Assembly: GCA_025056965.1 (NCBI GenBank)
Contig: JANWVF010000152.1
Span: 1-64,000 of the forward strand
Origin: Thermoflexales bacterium
GTDB lineage: Bacteria; Chloroflexota; Anaerolineae; J036; Brachytrichaceae
Reading direction: 5' to 3'
Length of the DNA: 64,000 nt
Below, piece by piece: positions 7,694-17,569 of this stretch; the first letter of the stretch is position 1; each line of letters opens with the position of its first letter. The notes below the pieces were generated by a model that searched no databases, was not told the DNA's origin, and was given only the letters and a program-made list of their open reading frames with translations. The position numbers were made by a program, and so were the translations under genes.

Positions 7694-9145
7694 TCACCTC
7701 GCAGCCAGCCCGCCGCCGGTCAACAAGCCGGCCACGCTGCCGCTCATCAGATTGAAGAAAGGCGCGGCATACAGTCCAATGATGAAGCACAAGACGATCA
7801 ACGGCACGACCGAGGCGATCTCCCGCCAGTTGAGATCGCGCAGTGCCTCGTTGGCCGGATCGCGGCTTTCACCCAGGAAGATCTTCTGGAACATGGTGAG
7901 CAGATACGCTGCGCTGAGCACCATGCCGAAGGCGGCGAAAGCCGTTGCCAGCGGGCTGGACTGAAAGGCGCCTTGAAGGATGACGAACTCGCCGACGAAG
8001 CCGTTGAGCGCCGGCAGGCCGGCCGAGCTGAGCACGAGGATCAGCGCCAGCGCACCGTAGATCGGCATCTTCGCCCACAGGCCGCCGAACTTGTTCATCT
8101 CGCGCGTGTGCCGACGCTCATAGATGAAGCCGATGATCAGGAATAAGCCACCGGTGCTGAGGCCGTGGTTGACCATCTGCAGAATTGCGCCCTGGATGCC
8201 GATCTGGTTGAGAGCGAAGATGCCCAACAGGATATAGCCCATGTGGCTAACCGAGGAATAGGCAACCAGCTTCTTCGCGTCACTCTGGGCAAAAGCGACC
8301 AATGCGCCGTACAAAATGCCGATGACCGCCAGCGCCATCATCAGGGGCGCAAACGTCGCGCTCGCTTCCGGAAAGAGCTGCAAGTTAAAGCGGATCAGGC
8401 CGTAGCTGCCCATCTTCAACAGCACCGAGGCTAGGATCACCGACCCAGGCGTGGGCGCTTCAACGTGCGCATCGGGCAGCCAGGTGTGGAACGGGAAGAC
8501 CGGCACTTTGATCGCGAAGGCGATCGCAAAAGCGAGGAAGAGCAGCGTATGCGCCGCGAAGGCGCCCTTTTCGCGCGCGATGGCTTCCAAGTCGAATGTG
8601 CCGACGCTAATCCCCAGCGCCAGGATGGCGACGAGCATCAGCACACTGCCGGCCATGGTGTAGATGAAGAACTTGACCGACGCATAGGTGCGCCGCTCGC
8701 CCCCCCACATGCCGATGATGAAATACATCGGCACCAGCGCGAACTCCCAGAACACGTAGAACAAAAACATGTCCAGGGCCAGGAACACGCCCAGCGTCGC
8801 CGTCTCCATCAACAGCATCAGCGCGTAGTAGGCCTTCTCGCGCTCGTGAATGGACTCGCCGGAGAACCACAGCGCGATCGGGAAGATGAACGTGGTGAGC
8901 AGCACCAGCCAGATGCTGACGCCGTCCACCCCCACCTTGTAGCCGATGCCGAACTGAGGGATCCACGGCACGGATTCGACGAACTGATAGCCGGCCTGGG
9001 TCGCGTCAAAGCCCGCCAGCAGCGCCAGCGAGAGGGCGAACGCAATCAGCGAGGCGACCAAGGCGACGATGCGCGCCGCGCGCTGCGGCGCCAACGCCAC
9101 GATCGCTGCGCCGATCAAGGGAACAAATGTGATCAGTGAGAGCAT
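7694..9145 (-). CDS. nuoM: NADH-quinone oxidoreductase subunit M
   Basis: Antiporter-like proton-pumping membrane subunit of complex I, 483 aa. Family features are visible: the TM Glu in FYVFWEFALVPMYFIIG, the broken-helix Lys region FAIKVPVFPFHTWLPDAH, and the C-terminal half QMVNHGLSTGGLFL. The ATG at 9145 is preferred over the in-frame TTG at 9148. It lies 3 bp downstream of the hydrolase stop, so translation is probably coupled. It is separated from nuoL by the hydrolase gene, and no nuoN follows. Confidence 0.95.
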   Translation of the reverse strand: MLSLITFVPLIGAAIVALAPQRAARIVALVASLIAFALSLALLAGFDATQAGYQFVESVPWIPQFGIGYKVGVDGVSIWLVLLTTFIFPIALWFSGESIHEREKAYYALMLLMETATLGVFLALDMFLFYVFWEFALVPMYFIIGMWGGERRTYASVKFFIYTMAGSVLMLVAILALGISVGTFDLEAIAREKGAFAAHTLLFLAFAIAFAIKVPVFPFHTWLPDAHVEAPTPGSVILASVLLKMGSYGLIRFNLQLFPEASATFAPLMMALAVIGILYGALVAFAQSDAKKLVAYSSVSHMGYILLGIFALNQIGIQGAILQMVNHGLSTGGLFLIIGFIYERRHTREMNKFGGLWAKMPIYGALALILVLSSAGLPALNGFVGEFVILQGAFQSSPLATAFAAFGMVLSAAYLLTMFQKIFLGESRDPANEALRDLNWREIASVVPLIVLCFIIGLYAAPFFNLMSGSVAGLLTGGGLAAR

Positions 9146-9148
9146 CAA

Positions 9149-9844
9149 CTAGGCTAAGTGCTTCTTGAAGAACGCCACGGCCCGCGCCCACGCATCTTTC
9201 GCCGCGTCGGCGACATACATCCCGTGGTCGGGGTTGTTAAAAGCATGACCGGCGTTCGGATAGATGCGCACCTCGATATCTTTGCCGGCCTCGCGGTAGA
9301 GCTTCTCGATCTTCTTTACCTGTGCCACCGGAATAGCGCCATCCAGCTCGCCATAGATGGCCAACACCGGCACGTTCACCTTGGCCACGTCCTCCGGACT
9401 AGGATCGTAGCCGCCACCATACCAAGGCGAGATGGCGCCCAGGTGGGGATAGCGCTCGGCGGTCTTAAACGTGAGCAGGCCACCCATGCAAAAGCCCATC
9501 AAACCGATCTTCTTGGGCTGCACGCCTGGATCGTTGCGCAGGTAATCTAGGGCCAGCGTGATCTCGTGAATGGCCTTGTCCATATTCTGCACGGTCGCCA
9601 TGAGCATCTTCTGCGCCTCGTTCGGCTCGGTCGCGATCTTGCCGTGATACAGATCGGGCACGAGCACCACAAAGCCGGAAGTGGCCAGGCGCTGCGCCAG
9701 CTCGCGGATGTGCGGTTCGATCCCCCACCACTCCTGGATGAGCACGATGCCGGGATAGGTCTTATCGTCGTCCGGCCGCACTAGGTAGCCCTGCGGCGCA
9801 GGGTCATTCGGATCGGTATGAACGGTCGAAGCTTGAACGATCAT
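9149..9844 (-). CDS. Dienelactone hydrolase family protein
   Basis: An alpha/beta hydrolase of 231 aa with the Cys-Asp-His triad of dienelactone hydrolases: Cys119 in GFCMGG, Asp168 in GELDGA and His200 in NAGHAF. The family-typical Glu is at 38 in IQEWWG. It has no signal peptide, so it is cytoplasmic. It could cleave lactones or esters; the substrate is unknown. A strong AAGGAGG site 6 nt before the ATG gives it good translation. It sits between nuoL and nuoM, an unusual position with no obvious biochemical link to complex I. Confidence 0.88.
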   Translation of the reverse strand: MIVQASTVHTDPNDPAPQGYLVRPDDDKTYPGIVLIQEWWGIEPHIRELAQRLATSGFVVLVPDLYHGKIATEPNEAQKMLMATVQNMDKAIHEITLALDYLRNDPGVQPKKIGLMGFCMGGLLTFKTAERYPHLGAISPWYGGGYDPSPEDVAKVNVPVLAIYGELDGAIPVAQVKKIEKLYREAGKDIEVRIYPNAGHAFNNPDHGMYVADAAKDAWARAVAFFKKHLA

Positions 9845-9863
9845 GACTGTCCTCCTTCGCGCC

Positions 9864-11759
9864 TCACCGCGCGTTCAGCACGAAATATGCCACAACCAAG
9901 ACGGCGCCGGCGAGCATGACCAGGCCGTAGTTGCGCACGAAGCCGGTCTGCAGGCCGCGCAGCGACGCACCCAAATCGCGGAATAGGCGCCCCACGCCGT
10001 TCACTGCGCCGTCAATGGCGCCGACGTCAATGACCTGCGCGCACACCGTGCTGATGACGTAAAAAGGCTTGACGACCAGCGCTTTATACGCTTCGTCGAA
10101 ATACCACGCCCGCGCCAAGAAGCGCCCTAGGGCGGTCTCGGCCTCGGTCTGAGCGCGTTCGGGGTTGCGGTAGAGCCACCACGCAGCGGCCAGCGCGCCA
10201 ATCGCCAACGCGCTGAACACGGCTGCCAAGGCGACGTCGAACTTCGGCGCTTCGCCGTGCCGCACAACCGGCGCCAGCCATTCGGTCAGCGGGTGCGTAG
10301 TCGGGAAGTTGAATAGCCCGGCGAACAGCGTGCCCACCGTGAGCGCAACGAGCGGCACGGTCATCAGCCAGTTCGACTCGGCAGCATGCGCGGCGGCATC
10401 GCTGCGCGGCCGTCCGCCGAACACCAAGGCGATTTGGCGCCCCACGTAGAACGCCGTCACCACCGAGCTGACGGCCAGCAGGGCGAACACCGGCAGGTTG
10501 TGTTTGAAGGCGTCCAGCAGAATCTCGTCTTTGGAGAAGAAACCGGACAGGGGCGGCACGCCGGCCAGCGCTAACCCGCCCAGCAAGAAGGCCACGAAGG
10601 TAATCGGCATCCTGCGCGCCAGCCCGCCCATGTGGCGCATGTCCTGCGCATCTACGTGCGCGCCATGCGCGGCGTGCATGCCGTGCTCCATGCCATGAAT
10701 CACGCTGCCGGCGGCCAGGAACAACGCAGCTTTGAAGAAGGCATGAGTGAGCAAGTGGAAGTCGGCCGCCACAAAGGCGCCCAGGCCACATGCGGCAACC
10801 ATGTAGCCGAGCTGGCTGACGGTCGAGTAGGCCAGCACCTTCTTGATGTCGAGCTGGCGCAGGGCGCTGGCGCCTGCGACCAACGCCGTCAGCGCCCCAA
10901 CGATGGCGACGATGGCCTGCGTCGTTGGCGCCAGCTCATACAGCACGCTGGCGCGAATCATCATGTAGACGCCCGCGGTCACCATCGTCGCAGCGTGGAT
11001 GAGCGCGGAGACCGGCGTTGGGCCAGCCATCGCATCCGGCAACCAGACGAACAGGGGGATCTGCGCGCTCTTGCCCGTGGCGCCGATGAACAGCAGCAAC
11101 GTAATCAACCCGATCGTGCCGGCCAGGGCTTCACCGCGTGCCTCGGCCTGCGCAAACACGTCGGCAAAGCTCAGGCTGCCGAAGGTGACGAAGATGAGCA
11201 AGATGCCCAGCAGGAAGCCGACGTCGCCGATGCGGTTGACGACGAACGCCTTGCGCCCAGCCTCGGCGTTCTTGAGATTTCTAAACCAGAAGCCGATGAG
11301 CAGATACGAGCACAAGCCGACTAACTCCCAGCCCATGAACAACACCAGGAAGTTGTCGGCCATCACTAGCACCAGCATGGACGCCAGGAACAGGTTGAGA
11401 TAGATGAAGTAACGCTGAAAGCGCTCGTCGCCGTGCATGTAGCCCACGCTGAACATGTGGATGAGCGTGCCGACGCCAGTGACGATCAGCATGATGACGA
11501 TGCTCAGCCGGTCTACCAAGAAGCCGAATGACACGTTGAGCGCGCCCGCGCTGATCCATGGCGCGATGGTCGCGGTCAAGCGCGCCTCTTCCGAGGCGGT
11601 CAACTGGCCGAACATCGCCAAGCAGACGGCGAATGATGCTGCCGCAGCCAGCGTGGCTACGCCGCCGATGGCGCGCTCGCTCATGCGACGGCCAAACGCT
11701 GCATTGATCAGCAACCCGAGCAGCGGGAACAGAATCGGTGAGAGGATGAATAGCTCCAT
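9864..11759 (-). CDS. nuoL: NADH-quinone oxidoreductase subunit L
   Basis: The large antiporter-like membrane subunit of complex I with the long lateral helix, 631 aa. FLVLFMGWELVGLCSYLLIGFW and GKSAQIPLFVWLPDAM are the conserved TM Glu and Lys segments, and a hydrophilic C-terminal region with FDEAY leads to the amphipathic helix. The ATG at 11759 is chosen; an in-frame TTG four codons upstream (11771) is the alternative. A His-rich insert (HGMEHGMHAAHGAHVDAQD) near the middle is a lineage feature in some NuoL proteins. Confidence 0.95.
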   Translation of the reverse strand: MELFILSPILFPLLGLLINAAFGRRMSERAIGGVATLAAAASFAVCLAMFGQLTASEEARLTATIAPWISAGALNVSFGFLVDRLSIVIMLIVTGVGTLIHMFSVGYMHGDERFQRYFIYLNLFLASMLVLVMADNFLVLFMGWELVGLCSYLLIGFWFRNLKNAEAGRKAFVVNRIGDVGFLLGILLIFVTFGSLSFADVFAQAEARGEALAGTIGLITLLLFIGATGKSAQIPLFVWLPDAMAGPTPVSALIHAATMVTAGVYMMIRASVLYELAPTTQAIVAIVGALTALVAGASALRQLDIKKVLAYSTVSQLGYMVAACGLGAFVAADFHLLTHAFFKAALFLAAGSVIHGMEHGMHAAHGAHVDAQDMRHMGGLARRMPITFVAFLLGGLALAGVPPLSGFFSKDEILLDAFKHNLPVFALLAVSSVVTAFYVGRQIALVFGGRPRSDAAAHAAESNWLMTVPLVALTVGTLFAGLFNFPTTHPLTEWLAPVVRHGEAPKFDVALAAVFSALAIGALAAAWWLYRNPERAQTEAETALGRFLARAWYFDEAYKALVVKPFYVISTVCAQVIDVGAIDGAVNGVGRLFRDLGASLRGLQTGFVRNYGLVMLAGAVLVVAYFVLNAR

Positions 11760-11832
11760 GCCGTGATCCAAACTCTACGCTTGCACGACAGCGCTCAGCA
11801 TGACGCGATCGCGGATGCCGTCGCGACCTGCG

Positions 11833-12135
11833 CTACCCTCGTAGCGCCGCCAGGTCATCTACATTCGTGCTCCGCTTGGTGCGGAAGATCGTGACGATCA
11901 GCGCCAAGCCAACGGCAACTTCTGCCGCGGCGACTGCCATGACGAAGAACACGAAGATTTGCCCGTCGAGCTGAGCCCAGCGATGCGCGTATGCGACGAA
12001 GGCGAGGTTGGCCGCATTCAGCATCAACTCGACTGACATGAAGATCAACAATGCGCTCCGGCGCAGCAATACGCCGAGCACCCCGATGATAAATAAGACC
12101 GAGGAGAGTAAGACGACGAAAGTTGTGGAGTCCAT
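11833..12135 (-). CDS. nuoK: NADH-quinone oxidoreductase subunit K
   Basis: Small three-helix membrane subunit of complex I, 100 aa, the normal length. The conserved Glu residues in [11 protein letters not shown] and [12 protein letters not shown] are visible. They belong to the E-channel that links quinone reduction to the antiporter-like subunits. Co-directional with nuoJ upstream and nuoL downstream. Confidence 0.95.
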   Translation of the reverse strand: MDSTTFVVLLSSVLFIIGVLGVLLRRSALLIFMSVELMLNAANLAFVAYAHRWAQLDGQIFVFFVMAVAAAEVAVGLALIVTIFRTKRSTNVDDLAALRG

Positions 12136-12180
12136 AGCGAACCTGCAGCGCGCTGCGATTCCCAGGGATTGGCCGCACGT

Positions 12181-12681
12181 TCAGCGATTTCGCGTCAACA
12201 CGACCGCGCCGACCATGGCAACCAGCAGCAGGACGGACACGACCTCAAACGGGAAGACGTAAGGACCGAACAGGGATAAGCCGACGGCCAACGGGCTGGA
12301 ATCGGGCGGCGGCGCAGCCACCGCTGGCGGCTGGCGGGCAAATAGGACGTAGATCGCCAACCCCATCAGCAGGCCGCTGAGGGCGATTGCCAACGGGCGC
12401 TGGAAGGACGTCCCTGGCGGGTTCTCGCCCGGGCTCAGTCGCTCGGCGCCCAGCAACATGATGACGAAGACGAAGAGCACCATGATCGCCCCGGCATACA
12501 CGCTGACCTGGACGACGGCGATGAACGGCGCATTCAGGAGGAGGTAGATCACCGCCCCGACGCCGAAGTTCAGCACCAAGAAGAGCGCGGCGTAGATCGC
12601 GTTGCGGCTTAGCAACAGTCCGAGCGCAGAGGCAATGCTGACCGCGCCGAGCAAGACGAGGATAGGCAAGTCTGGGTTCAT
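12181..12681 (-). CDS. nuoJ: NADH-quinone oxidoreductase subunit J
   Basis: Membrane subunit of complex I with five predicted helices, 166 aa. The [18 protein letters not shown] segment is the conserved third helix (pi-bulge region) of NuoJ/ND6. The ATG overlaps the TGA of nuoI in an ATGA, so translation is coupled. Confidence 0.93.
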   Translation of the reverse strand: MNPDLPILVLLGAVSIASALGLLLSRNAIYAALFLVLNFGVGAVIYLLLNAPFIAVVQVSVYAGAIMVLFVFVIMLLGAERLSPGENPPGTSFQRPLAIALSGLLMGLAIYVLFARQPPAVAAPPPDSSPLAVGLSLFGPYVFPFEVVSVLLLVAMVGAVVLTRNR

Positions 12682-13202
12682 TGGCTTTCGTCAATCGGCG
12701 GGAAGGGAAGGATGGCGCGGTCGTATTTGCCCGGCGGCGTGCGCTGTGGCGTGGCCGGCACGTTGATCGGCGGCGACTCGAGCAGCATCTCTTTGGTGTA
12801 GATCATGCTCTCGCGCGTGTAGCCGGTCGGGAATTCGATCGGCTCGAGCACAATGGCGTTCGTCGGGCAGGCATCTTCGCAATAGCCGCAGAAGATGCAG
12901 CGCAACATGTTGATCTCATACGTCTTGGCGTAGCGCTCGCCCGGCGAGTAGCGTTCCTCGTTAGTGTTCTCGCCGGCCTCGACGTAGATCGCATCGGCCG
13001 GACAGGCCGCCGCGCACAGTGCGCAACCGATGCAGCGCTCCAGGCCGTCCTCGTAGCGCTTGAGCTGGTGGCGTCCTCGGAAGCGCGCCGACATCGGCTT
13101 CTGTTGCTCAGGATACTGAATCGTCACCGGTTTGCGCAGCACGGTCTTGAACACCGTCGCGAAGCCAACCGGGATGCGGGTAAGAACGTCTTTCAAGCCC
13201 AT
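12678..13202 (-). CDS. nuoI: NADH-quinone oxidoreductase subunit I
   Basis: Ferredoxin-like subunit of complex I that carries clusters N6a and N6b, 174 aa. Two 4Fe-4S motifs are visible: [12 protein letters not shown] and [12 protein letters not shown], the usual spacing. It passes electrons from NuoG to NuoB. Overlaps nuoJ by 4 bp and follows nuoH by 25 bp. Confidence 0.96.
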   Translation of the reverse strand: MGLKDVLTRIPVGFATVFKTVLRKPVTIQYPEQQKPMSARFRGRHQLKRYEDGLERCIGCALCAAACPADAIYVEAGENTNEERYSPGERYAKTYEINMLRCIFCGYCEDACPTNAIVLEPIEFPTGYTRESMIYTKEMLLESPPINVPATPQRTPPGKYDRAILPFPPIDESQ

Positions 13203-13227
13203 CGTTTTTGCAAATGAATCGCTAGCA

Positions 13228-14229
13228 TTACTTATACCCGGGCACGCCCAGGACGATCAACAACGCCGTCACGATCACGTTCGCAATCGCCACCGGCGTG
13301 AGCACCTTCCAGCCGAAGCTCATGAGCCGGTCGTAGCGCATGCGCGGCAGCGTCGCGCGCGTCCAAATCATCAACAGCAGGCAAGCGATGACCTTGATCG
13401 TGAAGTAGACGACGGAGAGGATCGGCACCTGATCCACGAACGGCCCGCTCCAGCCGCCCAGGAAGAACGTGGCGAACAAGGCGCTGACGGCGATCATCTT
13501 GACATATTCGCCCATGAAGAACAGCGCGAACTTCATGCCGCTGTATTCGGTCATGAAGCCGGCGGTGAGCTCTTGCTCGGCCTCGACCAGGTCAAACGGC
13601 GCGCGGGCCAGTTCGGCCATGGCTGTGATCGCAAAGATTGCCGCTGCGACCGGCTGCCGAAAGATAAACCAGCCCAGGATGTTGCCGGGCATCTGCGCCT
13701 CGACGATGTCGGCTAGGCTCGCGCTCGACGCCATCAGCACGACCGCGACGATGGACAGACCCATGCCGAGCTCGTAGGAGATCACCTGCGCCGAGGCGCG
13801 CAGGCCGCCCAGCGCGGCATATTTGTTGTTCGACGCCCAGCCGGCCAAGGTGATGCCGTATACCGCTACGCCCATCACGCCGACTACGTAGAGCGCGCCG
13901 ACGTTAATGTCGCTGGCAAGCTGGAAGGTCGGCCCTTGGCCGATTGGGATCACGGCGAACAGGATGAGCGCGGGCACGACCACGAGCACCGGTGCCATGA
14001 AGTACATCGGCTTATCCACGCCGGCCGGTGTGACGCTCTCTTTGAAGATCAGCTTAAGGCCGTCGGCTAGCGGCTGGAGCAGGCCCATTGGACCAGCGCG
14101 GTTGGGACCAATGCGCGCTTGCAAGCGTGCCAGCACCTTGCGCTCCATCAGCGTGAGGTAGGCGAAGCCGGTCAACAGCACGAAGAGCAGCACGGCCGAC
14201 TTCAGGGTAGCTTCGAGTAGAACGGGCAT
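13228..14229 (-). CDS. nuoH: NADH-quinone oxidoreductase subunit H
   Basis: Membrane subunit forming much of the quinone chamber, 333 aa. Family segments include [22 protein letters not shown], the acidic loop [20 protein letters not shown], and [19 protein letters not shown] near the C-terminus. Translated from ATG 14229. Normal length. Confidence 0.96.
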   Translation of the reverse strand: MPVLLEATLKSAVLLFVLLTGFAYLTLMERKVLARLQARIGPNRAGPMGLLQPLADGLKLIFKESVTPAGVDKPMYFMAPVLVVVPALILFAVIPIGQGPTFQLASDINVGALYVVGVMGVAVYGITLAGWASNNKYAALGGLRASAQVISYELGMGLSIVAVVLMASSASLADIVEAQMPGNILGWFIFRQPVAAAIFAITAMAELARAPFDLVEAEQELTAGFMTEYSGMKFALFFMGEYVKMIAVSALFATFFLGGWSGPFVDQVPILSVVYFTIKVIACLLLMIWTRATLPRMRYDRLMSFGWKVLTPVAIANVIVTALLIVLGVPGYK

Positions 14230-14303
14230 AGTCTAGGTGCTTCTTATCTCTGCAGCTTTCATCCTTGCGACTCTCGCATGCGGCCGGCACGCGCATTCGC
14301 CCA

Positions 14304-16577
14304 TCAGGCGATCGCCTGCCGTGGCACGATGTGCGCCGCCAGCACGGCGCTGCGGCGAATCAGTTCACCATCGCGGTAGAGCGGACGCGCACCGCGCTCT
14401 AGGCCGGCAATGGTTGGCTCGGGCACGACGACCTCGTAGGGGCGCACGACCGACGGATCGCGCTCGGCATCGCAGGCGTAGCGCACTCCCAGGCCGCCGG
14501 TGTTATCGTATACCGTGCCGCCGTAATACAGGTCATCGCGCCCCATCGGCGGCCATTGCGGCTCGCTCTTGCTGATCGCATCGTAGGACAGCTCGCCGTA
14601 GTGCGGGATGTTGCGCGCAAGATCGGCAAAGATGTGCTGTGGGCTCTGAAAACTCCACGAGTGACCCAGCCGCTTGGCGATTTCCTGCGCGATCCACCAG
14701 TCCGGTTTGGCTTCGCCCAGCGGTGGGAGCGCCCGATAGAAGCGCTGCACGCGCCGGTCGCCGCTGGTGAACGTGCCTTCGCGCTCGGCGAAACTCAGCG
14801 CGGGCAACACCACATCGGCGCGTCTGGCTATCTCGGTCATGAACAGCTCCTGCACGATGACGAAGTCGGCTTCCGGCACGTCACCCGCCTCGCCCACACC
14901 GATCAACCAGGCGACCTCGCGTCGCACATCCGGATCGAACTTGCCGTTGGCGCCGTGCGACGCTGCCGCGCTGCCCGAACCCACCGTCATATCGAAGACG
15001 CCTTGTGTGTTGGCGTGTGGGTAAAGCGCCAACAGGCCACTCTCGGCCTTGCCAGCGTGGCCGGTGGCGATCAGGATGTTTGCCAGGGACTGCGCCAGCG
15101 CGCGCGCACCGGGACCATCCAGTTGCTCGTCGCCGAAGACGATCAACAAATTACGGGCATCCTTTAGGTCCTTGGCGATCAGCTCCTCACTGCGCTCGGC
15201 AATCCACTGAGCCGCACGGCCGGGTTCATAGCGATAGATCGCGCGCGCATAGCGGTGCATCTTGGTGCTGCGCGCGTGCGCCATCACCAGCGCCGCGCCG
15301 CGGTCTACCACGGCTTGGCGCAGGCGCAGGAACCACACCGGCGCTTGCTCTTCCACGTCGCCATTCACTACTAAGATGACGTCGCCTTTGCCTAGCCGGG
15401 CAAAGTCGGTCTGCGCGGCCACGCCGAAGGCGCGCACGACGTCTGCATAGTAGGCCGGAACGGACGGTGACATGCCGACCGCGCCGTTCAGCGCGCGCAT
15501 CAGCTTGGCCACAAGATATGCGTCCTCGTTGGCAATGCGATCGCCGACGACGGCGGCCACATGCGCGCCTGCAGCCTTTAGCCGGTCGCCCACCAGTTGC
15601 AGGGCTTGTTCCCACGTCGCTTCGACCCAGCGGCCGTCGCGCCGGATCAGCGGATGGCGCAAGCGATCCTCGGCGCGCGTGAAGTGATGCACGTAGCGGC
15701 CTTTGTCGCAAATCCAGATCTCGTTCACCTGCTCGTTCTGGCGCGGCATCACGCGCTTGATCTCGTAGCCGCCGGTCTTCGTCTCTAGGCGGGTGTTGAG
15801 CGTGATGTTGCAACCCACCGGGCAGTGCGTACACAGGCTCTGCGTGCTGGCCAACTCCCACGGCCGTGCCTTGAAGCGGAAGTCGGCAGTGGTCAACGCG
15901 CCAACCGGACAGATGTCGGTGGTGTTGCCGCCGAAGTAAGAGTCGAACGGCGGATCGCTGAGGGTGATGATCTCCATGCCCCGGCCGCGGTCGTAGAACT
16001 GCAGCACGTGGTCATCGGCGATCTCATCTTGGAAGCGAATGCAGCGCGAGCATTGGATGCAGCGTTCGCGGTCGAGATAGATTAAGTCGCCGAGTGGCAC
16101 ATGCTTCTCGTTGTGGAATTTGGCGTCGTAGTCGAATCGGCTGACGCCGGGGCCGAAGCCGAGCGTTAAGTTTTGCAACGGACATTCGCCGCCCTTGTCG
16201 CAAATCGGACAGTCGAGCGGGTGAGAGGTGAGCAGGAACTCCAGGATATCCTCGCGCGCGGCGCGCACCTGCTCGGTCGCCGTGCGGACGACCATGCCCT
16301 CGCTAACCGGCGTCGTACAAGCGGTGGTCAGCTTGGGCATGAAGACGATCACCACGTTGCCTTGCTCGTCGCGCACCGGCTGCTTGGTCGCCGGGTCTAT
16401 CTTCGGCATGCCGATATCCACTAGGCACATGCGACACATGCCCACCGGCTTGAGCTTAGGGTGGTAGCAGAACACCGGGATGTCGTTCCCGATCTTCTTC
16501 GCTGCATCTACCACCAGCGTGCCTTTTGGCACCGACACAGGCACGCCGTCAATGGTCAAATTCACTAGGTCAGCCAT
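14304..16577 (-). CDS. nuoG: NADH-quinone oxidoreductase subunit G
   Basis: The large Fe-S subunit of the peripheral arm, 757 aa. The N-terminal domain has the 2Fe-2S ligands (CYHPKLKPVGMCRMC and the later Cys of TACTTP), the His-Cys 4Fe-4S motif HPLDCPICDKGGECPL, and CIQCSRC with its remote Cys. An additional C-x2-C-x3-C motif (CTHCPVGC), with a further Cys 33 residues later (EIWICDKG), resembles the off-pathway N7 cluster. The remainder is a molybdopterin-oxidoreductase-like domain without cofactor. It follows the OB-fold gene by 3 bp. Confidence 0.95.
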   Translation of the reverse strand: MADLVNLTIDGVPVSVPKGTLVVDAAKKIGNDIPVFCYHPKLKPVGMCRMCLVDIGMPKIDPATKQPVRDEQGNVVIVFMPKLTTACTTPVSEGMVVRTATEQVRAAREDILEFLLTSHPLDCPICDKGGECPLQNLTLGFGPGVSRFDYDAKFHNEKHVPLGDLIYLDRERCIQCSRCIRFQDEIADDHVLQFYDRGRGMEIITLSDPPFDSYFGGNTTDICPVGALTTADFRFKARPWELASTQSLCTHCPVGCNITLNTRLETKTGGYEIKRVMPRQNEQVNEIWICDKGRYVHHFTRAEDRLRHPLIRRDGRWVEATWEQALQLVGDRLKAAGAHVAAVVGDRIANEDAYLVAKLMRALNGAVGMSPSVPAYYADVVRAFGVAAQTDFARLGKGDVILVVNGDVEEQAPVWFLRLRQAVVDRGAALVMAHARSTKMHRYARAIYRYEPGRAAQWIAERSEELIAKDLKDARNLLIVFGDEQLDGPGARALAQSLANILIATGHAGKAESGLLALYPHANTQGVFDMTVGSGSAAASHGANGKFDPDVRREVAWLIGVGEAGDVPEADFVIVQELFMTEIARRADVVLPALSFAEREGTFTSGDRRVQRFYRALPPLGEAKPDWWIAQEIAKRLGHSWSFQSPQHIFADLARNIPHYGELSYDAISKSEPQWPPMGRDDLYYGGTVYDNTGGLGVRYACDAERDPSVVRPYEVVVPEPTIAGLERGARPLYRDGELIRRSAVLAAHIVPRQAIA

Positions 16578-16580
16578 ACC

Positions 16581-17558
16581 TCATCGTTTCACTTGCACAT
16601 CGCCGGGTAGCGCCACCTCGATGGCGACCCCTCTGCTCTTCGACGCTTTGACGCGTCCGATCACCTCGATCATGTCGCCCGGCTTCAGCTTGACACGCCT
16701 GGCCACTACCTGATACAGCCGCAGGCGCTGCGCAGAAGTCTCATCCCTGATCAACACCTCGATGCCCTTGTCAAACGGCTGAACACGAACGACCTCGGCG
16801 ATCACGCGCACAATCGCATTTTGGTCGTTGCCGCTGATCTCGGACAGGGCATACTGTTTCACGTCGCGCACCGGCGGCGCAACGACGTGAATCCGCTGTG
16901 CCGATCCGGGGGTGATCTCCAGGGCGCCGCGAAAGGCGTTCACCTCACCCGTCACGCGCAGGGTCGCCCCGACGTTGATCTGCTCCGGCTTGCTGAGCGC
17001 ATCAAACACGCGCTCGAAGATCGTGACCGTGATCCTGCCGGTGTCGTCGCGCAGGCCGAGCTTGAAGCCAGCGGAGAAGTTCGACGCCTCGTCCACCACG
17101 CCCTGCACGGTCACGGTCTTGCCGACGTCGCCGAGGCCAATCGTCCCGATAGCCGGAGACGCGATCGGCGGAGCGGGCTTCACGATGACTACGTCCGTCC
17201 CGCGCACCGGCACGATCTGCGCTTCCTTGTTGTAAAAGTCCACCTTGCCGGTGACCTTCACGGTTGCGCCCTCGATCAGTTGATCCGGCCCCGGAGCCTG
17301 CTTCAACGCCCGGTCAAAGAGCACCAGCGTGATCTCGCCGGTATCGTCGCTGACCGCGTAGCGCATGCCGGACTTGAATCGGCGCTCGCTCTGGATGACG
17401 CCCTCGATCGTGACGAATTTGCCTTTATGTCCAGCCGTGATCTTGCCGATAGGCGTGACGCCCCCTTCCACCGCATACACCGGCAACCCTGCGATGAGAG
17501 TCGCAACCAGCGATGCGATGATGGAGAGGTAGATCGTCCGCGCTGCGCTTGTGTTCAC
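16581..17558 (-). CDS. Exported protein with three OB-fold-like repeats
   Basis: A 325-residue protein, not part of standard complex I. Residues about 8-29 form a signal peptide or N-terminal anchor ending near GLPVYA. Three similar units follow, each with a V-x-G-V-V/I segment and a D-D-T-G-x-I-T-L-F-type strand (for example SDDTGEITLVLFDRA and RDDTGRITVTIFERV), then VKVTGKV / LRVTGEV closing strands. This is the repeated pattern of OB-fold domains. The ligand is unknown: nucleic acid, sugar or protein are possible. The start is GTG at 17558, 11 bp after nuoF. A relative lies at 34533-35525. Confidence 0.7.
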   Translation of the reverse strand: MNTSAARTIYLSIIASLVATLIAGLPVYAVEGGVTPIGKITAGHKGKFVTIEGVIQSERRFKSGMRYAVSDDTGEITLVLFDRALKQAPGPDQLIEGATVKVTGKVDFYNKEAQIVPVRGTDVVIVKPAPPIASPAIGTIGLGDVGKTVTVQGVVDEASNFSAGFKLGLRDDTGRITVTIFERVFDALSKPEQINVGATLRVTGEVNAFRGALEITPGSAQRIHVVAPPVRDVKQYALSEISGNDQNAIVRVIAEVVRVQPFDKGIEVLIRDETSAQRLRLYQVVARRVKLKPGDMIEVIGRVKASKSRGVAIEVALPGDVQVKR

Positions 17559-17569
17559 GGCGAAATCGT

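Noticed and set aside
7478-9139. Long open frames antisense to nuoM (more than 200 codons)
   Set aside because: They are low-complexity, Arg/Gln/His-rich reverse readings of membrane-protein codons in GC-rich DNA, without ribosome sites or family patterns.
9146-9148. TTG start for nuoM, and likewise TTG starts for nuoL (11771) and nuoE (19793)
   Set aside because: An ATG lies only one to four codons downstream and fits the usual N-termini of these subunits.
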